From contig CAMEGD010000049.1 in NCBI GenBank assembly GCA_945916025.1, positions 1-10,228 on the forward strand: DNA of 10,228 bases. Direction: 5' to 3'. Under the pieces are notes generated by a model, which was given only the letters and a program-made list of their open reading frames with translations, ran no database searches and was not told the origin of the DNA. Positions 7,046 to 10,228 of the stretch are shown here, in pieces (position 1 is the first letter of the stretch; the number at the start of each line of letters is the position of its first letter). The position numbers and the translations under genes were made by a program. This stretch comes from an uncultured Clostridia bacterium (GTDB lineage Bacteria > Bacillota > Clostridia > Tissierellales > Peptoniphilaceae).

Positions 7046-8013
7046 TGCCAAAACAAAAAAAAATAAATTATGTACTTACCTTTGTTTTACTTGTGGTAGT
7101 TTTTGGGATTTTACAATTTCTTCTATCTAGTAGAATAATAAATAGGTACCAAAGCTCAATACTAAACTTTATGTTAATTAATATAGTCTTAGCTGCCAGT
7201 CTAAACGTAACTGTAGGACTACTTGGTCAAATTAACCTAGGTCATGCAGGCTTTATGTCAATAGGAGCCTATACAGCTGCCTTATTTACAAAGTCTATGA
7301 TAATTCCAGGCCTACCAGGTTATTTTGTGGGACTTATACTAGCAGGGATACTAGCTGGTCTTGTTGGATTCTTAGTAGGAATACCAGCCCTAAGACTTAA
7401 GGGGGACTATCTTGCAATCATTACCCTGGCCTTTGGAGAAATAATTAGGGTACTTATAGAGTTTTTTGAATTTACTGGTGGAGCCCAAGGACTAAAGTCC
7501 ATACCATGGGTTCAAGACTTCTCAATTATATATTTCTTAACTGTCCTATGTGTAATATTAATGTATTCACTAATGACAACTAGACACGGAAGGGCTGTTT
7601 TAGCAATTCGTGAAGATGAAATTGCAAGTGAAGCATCAGGAATAAATACAACATATTATAAGACCTTTGCCTTTGTAGTTTCAGCAGTATTTGCAGGAAT
7701 AGCAGGAGGCATGTATGCCCACAATGTTGGAATAATTGTGCCAAAACAATTTGACTATAACTTTTCCATAAACATACTAGTAATGGTAGTTTTAGGTGGA
7801 ATGGGGTCCTTTACAGGATCAATATTATCCGCAATAGTTCTTACAATTTTGCCAGAACTATTAAGGTCCTTTGCTGACTATAGGATGATAGTTTATTCCC
7901 TAGCCCTAATATTAATTATGTTATTTAAACCAACTGGTCTATTAGGCAGGAAAGAATTTAACTTTACAAAATTTACTAGCAAGATACTAAGAAAAGAGGT
8001 AGACCATGACTAA
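7045..8013 (+). CDS. livM: Branched-chain amino acid-type ABC permease LivM
   Basis: This 322-residue membrane protein is the partner of LivH in the channel. Family signatures are LGQINLGHAGFMSIGAYTAA (60-79), LKGDYLAIITLAFGEIIRVL (118-137), the coupling-loop region RAVLAIREDEIASEASGI (183-200), and GGMGSFTGSILSAIVL (251-266). It ends with FKPTGLLGR. The first TM segment follows a basic MPKQKK start, so the N terminus is probably inside. The ribosome binding site AAGGAG lies at 7031-7036 inside livH, and translation restarts at TAATG. Its last eight bases overlap livG (ATGACTAA). Nothing is truncated or unusual. Confidence 0.94.
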   Translation: MPKQKKINYVLTFVLLVVVFGILQFLLSSRIINRYQSSILNFMLINIVLAASLNVTVGLLGQINLGHAGFMSIGAYTAALFTKSMIIPGLPGYFVGLILAGILAGLVGFLVGIPALRLKGDYLAIITLAFGEIIRVLIEFFEFTGGAQGLKSIPWVQDFSIIYFLTVLCVILMYSLMTTRHGRAVLAIREDEIASEASGINTTYYKTFAFVVSAVFAGIAGGMYAHNVGIIVPKQFDYNFSINILVMVVLGGMGSFTGSILSAIVLTILPELLRSFADYRMIVYSLALILIMLFKPTGLLGRKEFNFTKFTSKILRKEVDHD

Positions 8014-8794
8014 GGCGATTTTGTCTGCAAAAGACTTGTCCATTAACTTCGGTGGCCTTAAGGCCCTAGACTCCTTTTCCTTGGAAATTAAGCCAGGAGA
8101 ACTAGTAGGCTTAATTGGACCAAATGGCGCTGGAAAAACCACAGTATTTAATGTACTAACAGGGGTTTATGAAGCTAGCTCTGGCTCCTACACCTTTAAT
8201 GATCAAATGATAAAGAATATGGCAACCCACGAAATAGTAAGGCTTGGCCTAGCTAGAACTTTCCAAAACATTAGATTATTTAAGTACCTTACAGTAATAG
8301 AAAATGTAATGATAGCCCACGACTATCTCCAAAACTATGGATTTGTAAAGGGAGCCTTAAGATTCCCTACCTTTTGGAAGGAAGAAAAAGACCTTTTTAA
8401 TAAATCTATGGACTTACTAAAGATTTTCGGACTAGAAAAATACTACAATACCCAAGCTGGAAACCTATCTTATGGCCAACAAAGAAAGCTAGAAATAGCA
8501 AGGGCCATGGCTACAAATCCAAAGGTAGTTTTACTAGACGAACCAGCAGCAGGTATGAACCCTAACGAAACAAATGAACTTATGGATATGATAAAGTTTA
8601 TTAGGGATGAATTTGGTGTAGCTGTTTTACTAATAGAGCACGATATGAACTTAGTACTAGGAGTTTGTGAAAGACTCTTAGTTCTAAACCACGGAAAGAC
8701 CATAGCTCAAGGAAAGCCTCAAGGGGTAATCAACGAACCTGAAGTAGTAGAAGCCTACTTAGGGGGAACTAATGAGGAGGACCAAAATGAGTGA
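8006..8794 (+). CDS. livG: ABC transporter ATP-binding protein LivG
   Basis: This 262-residue cytoplasmic ATPase is one of the two motor subunits of the importer. Visible motifs are Walker A GPNGAGKT (38-45), the Q-loop glutamine in ARTFQNIR (Gln87), a LivG-type helical insert around 105-130, an atypical signature LSYGQQRKLEIA (154-165), Walker B VVLLDEP (174-180) with catalytic Glu179, and the H-loop histidine in IEHDM (His212). LSYGQQR in place of LSGGQ is normal for LivG. It overlaps livM by eight bases and livF by eight bases, so equal amounts of the membrane and ATPase subunits are likely. All catalytic residues are intact. Confidence 0.95.
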   Translation: MTKAILSAKDLSINFGGLKALDSFSLEIKPGELVGLIGPNGAGKTTVFNVLTGVYEASSGSYTFNDQMIKNMATHEIVRLGLARTFQNIRLFKYLTVIENVMIAHDYLQNYGFVKGALRFPTFWKEEKDLFNKSMDLLKIFGLEKYYNTQAGNLSYGQQRKLEIARAMATNPKVVLLDEPAAGMNPNETNELMDMIKFIRDEFGVAVLLIEHDMNLVLGVCERLLVLNHGKTIAQGKPQGVINEPEVVEAYLGGTNEEDQNE

Positions 8795-9506
8795 TTCTTT
8801 ATTAAGGGTTGAAAACCTGAATGTTTTTTATGGAAATATCCACGCAATAAAGAACGTGTCCTTGGAAGTTAAAAAGGGAGAAATAGTAACCTTGATAGGT
8901 GCTAACGGAGCTGGAAAAACCACCACCCTCCAAACCATATCTGGAATAATCAGATCAAAATCAGGGTCTATATATTACAGAGATAAGGACATAACTAAGG
9001 AAAGGGCCCACAAGATAAACCACCTTGGAGTAGCCCAAGTACCAGAAGGAAGAAGGATATTTACTAATCTTTCAGTAGAAGACAATATAGAAATGGGTTC
9101 CTATGCAGTGAAACAATCTCACAAAGAAAAAGAAGCTGCCATGGAAAAAATATTTAAGATGTTTCCAAGAATGAAAGAAAGACTGGCCCAAAGGGCAGGA
9201 ACCCTTTCAGGAGGAGAACAACAAATGCTGGCAATAGGAAGGGCCCTAATGAGTAAACCAGATTTATTATTACTGGATGAACCATCAATGGGCCTATCCC
9301 CTTTATTTGTAAAGGAAATATTTGAAAATATATCAAAACTAAAAGAAGAAGGAACTACTATTTTATTAGTAGAACAAAATGCTAAAATGGCCCTTTCAAT
9401 AGCAGACAGGGCATATGTATTAGAAACAGGCAAGGTAATAATGGAAGGGGATGCCAAAGAACTAAGAGACGACCCTAAAGTAAAAAAAGCCTACCTGGGA
9501 GCATAA
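8787..9506 (+). CDS. livF: ABC transporter ATP-binding protein LivF
   Basis: This protein of about 239 residues is the second ATPase of the importer. It shows Walker A GANGAGKT (38-45), the Q-loop in VAQVPEGRR (Gln84), signature LSGGEQQ (140-146), and Walker B LLLLDEP (160-166) with Glu165. In VEQN the H-loop position is Gln197 in place of His, which is usual for LivF. An in-frame ATG exists at 8772, but GAGGAGG (8774-8780) stands six bases before the ATG at 8787, and the protein from there begins MSDSLLRVENL, as expected for the family. The later start is therefore chosen. The ATG lies within livG (ATGAGTGA), an 8-base overlap. A strong terminator follows. Confidence 0.95.
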   Translation: MSDSLLRVENLNVFYGNIHAIKNVSLEVKKGEIVTLIGANGAGKTTTLQTISGIIRSKSGSIYYRDKDITKERAHKINHLGVAQVPEGRRIFTNLSVEDNIEMGSYAVKQSHKEKEAAMEKIFKMFPRMKERLAQRAGTLSGGEQQMLAIGRALMSKPDLLLLDEPSMGLSPLFVKEIFENISKLKEEGTTILLVEQNAKMALSIADRAYVLETGKVIMEGDAKELRDDPKVKKAYLGA

Positions 9507-9532
9507 AAATTACTAACCAACCATAAATAAAG

Positions 9533-9571
9533 AAATGCCTTAGATTTTTTTAATCTAGGGCATTTTATTTT
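9533..9571. terminator. Strong terminator after livF, probably bidirectional
   Basis: AAATGCCTTAGATT (9533-9546) pairs with AATCTAGGGCATTT (9552-9565) over 14 bp with one G-T pair and a 5-base T loop. The plus-strand side continues TATTTT, and the minus-strand side continues with T-rich sequence. It ends the liv operon and can also stop the convergent small minus-strand gene whose stop lies at 9586. Confidence 0.88.
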
Positions 9572-9585
9572 AAAAACTTTTAATA

Positions 9586-9795
9586 TTAATTTTTATTTTT
9601 TTCTTTATCTAAATAAAAAAGATAAACTCCAATAACAACTAATAGGACTACATCTAAATAGTATTTTCCAAATTGAGTATTTCTTACATATTCTTCATAA
9701 AAATCAAAAAATGATACTCCTGTAAAATAATGAAATAAGAAATAAAATAATATTATACTTATTGTTGTAAATATAACTCTCTTAAAGAATTTCAT
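9586..9795 (-). CDS. Small two-helix membrane protein, unknown function
   Basis: I do not recognise this 69-residue protein. It starts MKFFKR and has a first hydrophobic segment at about 7-27 and a second at about 46-62. A short charged loop (FYEEYVRN) lies between them, and the tail is strongly charged (DKEKNKN). The pattern predicts a two-pass membrane protein with both ends in the cytoplasm. GGAG followed by ATTAT before the ATG gives a normal ribosome binding site, which supports it as a real gene. It lies 42 bases downstream of another small minus-strand ORF, so the two may be co-transcribed. Small two-helix proteins of this shape include immunity proteins, holin-like proteins and stray hypotheticals, and nothing here decides between them. 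Confidence 0.55.
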   Translation of the reverse strand: MKFFKRVIFTTISIILFYFLFHYFTGVSFFDFYEEYVRNTQFGKYYLDVVLLVVIGVYLFYLDKEKNKN

Positions 9796-9837
9796 ATAAT
9801 CTCCATTATTTTAGATGTTAAACCAATAGTTTTTATA

Positions 9838-10029
9838 TCAATTGCTATTAGGACCATGATATACGTAGTGAAGTGTTCTCGTTATAGGCCTTTGAGTTGT
9901 AATTGGATATTTGTATTGAGGTAGTTTTTTAACTGATATATAATATTCTGGAGAGTAGCCTCCAACTATAGTTCCAGCTACTGCACCTGCAACAACTACA
10001 AATACGCTACTTAATTTTACTCCAATCAT
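9838..10029 (-). CDS. Small glycine-zipper membrane ORF, start uncertain, possibly degraded
   Basis: I do not recognise this 63-residue protein. One hydrophobic segment (about 4-25) contains glycines 15, 19 and 23 spaced GxxxGxxxG, a glycine-zipper pattern favouring helix packing in membranes. The remainder is polar, basic and rich in Tyr and Pro (about 26-63). The ATG has only a poor ribosome binding site (AGGGG two bases away). The frame stays open 22 codons further upstream to a TGA at 10096-10098 and encodes Gly-rich sequence (GDGRDGGAVGA) that reads naturally into the rest, yet has no ATG, GTG or TTG. The true start may be lost, so this may be a remnant. A bacteriocin-like or pore-like peptide is possible but unproven. 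Confidence 0.35.
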   Translation of the reverse strand: MIGVKLSSVFVVVAGAVAGTIVGGYSPEYYISVKKLPQYKYPITTQRPITRTLHYVYHGPNSN

Positions 10030-10117
10030 AGCCCCTACTGCACCACCATCTCTACCATCTCCTTTTATCTTTGTTATTTTTATCGTATAATTAATTCATG
10101 TTAATTTAAATGCTATT

Positions 10118-10123
10118 ATTATA
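10118..10123 (-). promoter_or_regulatory. Possible -10 box for the small minus-strand ORFs
   Basis: On the minus strand a perfect TATAAT lies here, about 90 bases before the ATG at 10029. The hexamer 17 bases upstream (ACCTTA) is a poor -35. It is weak evidence for transcription of the two small genes to its left. A plus-strand TATAAT also exists at 10086-10091, facing the other way. Confidence 0.25.
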
Positions 10124-10144
10124 GTGTTAACAAAAGGAGATAAG

Positions 10145-10228
10145 GTTAAAAAGGAAGCTATAGACGAAGTTTTAAAAATTATTAAAATTAACCACGAAGA
10201 TTTTTCCTTAGCCGATTTTAGGGAATAT
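10145..10228 (+). CDS. Unidentified reading frame, partial at the window end, no canonical start
   Basis: The frame is open from 10091 to the window edge. The 28 codons from 10145 encode a charged, helix-like sequence beginning VKKEAIDEVLKIIK and ending ADFREY. AAAGGAGAT at 10134-10141 stands at textbook distance (GGAG, then five bases) from codon GTT at 10145, where ATG or GTG would be expected. No ATG, GTG or TTG follows in frame. The only in-frame alternative is GTG at 10124, which lacks a ribosome binding site. The sequence just upstream reads IIIVLTKGDK, slightly reminiscent of a GTPase TKxD element, so this could instead be the remains of a longer gene. Function is unknown. Confidence 0.3.

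Noticed and set aside
8772..8786. Upstream in-frame ATG for livF
   Set aside because: This ATG overlaps the start of the GAGGAGG ribosome binding site that serves the ATG at 8787, and family alignment expects the protein to begin near MSDSLLRVENL.
9119..9457. A 112-codon open frame on the minus strand inside livF
   Set aside because: It lies wholly antisense to an intact, motif-complete ATPase gene, has no ribosome binding site signal of note, and encodes Ser/Ile-rich low-quality sequence typical of a shadow frame.
1..10228. CRISPR array, tRNA, rRNA or insertion sequence
   Set aside because: No regularly spaced direct repeats, no cloverleaf-like or rRNA-like segment, and no transposase or terminal inverted repeats were seen by eye.

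Overview
The window looks like chromosomal DNA from a low-GC, Gram-positive anaerobe. The DNA is AT-rich, the ribosome binding sites are strong and AGGAGG-like, arginine is mostly AGA/AGG, isoleucine is often ATA, and the solute-binding protein carries a lipoprotein signal. The protein styles and the dense CTA/AGG codon use would suit Clostridia/Tissierellia, for example an Anaerococcus- or Peptoniphilus-like coccus. That placement is an impression, not a proof.

Layout from left to right: (1) the terminator of an unseen upstream gene, then a single PhzF-family isomerase gene on the plus strand (102-1010). (2) A bidirectional terminator, then a compact minus-strand operon read right to left as cca (HD-domain CCA-adding enzyme), glmM (phosphoglucosamine mutase) and a DegV/FakB-like fatty-acid-binding gene. 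The cca-glmM junction is an ATGA overlap, and the DegV ribosome binding site covers the glmM stop. (3) A roughly 310-base AT-rich divergent control region (4607-4917). (4) A complete plus-strand livJHMGF operon for a branched-chain-amino-acid-type ABC importer, with a hairpin between livJ and livH, tightly overlapping genes after it, and a strong terminator after livF. (5) A poorly conserved-looking tail (9586-10228) with two small minus-strand membrane-protein ORFs and the beginning of an unidentified plus-strand reading frame that runs off the window.

How the genes fit together: LivJ is the lipid-anchored receptor, LivH and LivM form the channel, and LivG and LivF are the ATPases. The livJ-livH hairpin probably lowers membrane-component output relative to the receptor. 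The minus-strand operon combines tRNA end maturation, cell-wall precursor supply and, probably, fatty-acid handling. It is a housekeeping mix and not one pathway.

Most of the window is ordinary housekeeping and transport. The items that deserve a second look are the apparently leaderless cca promoter with an overlapping palindrome, the operator-like repeats before livJ, and the right-hand tail, where two divergent reading frames both lack a normal start codon. I did not find convincing evidence of a wholly new multi-gene system.
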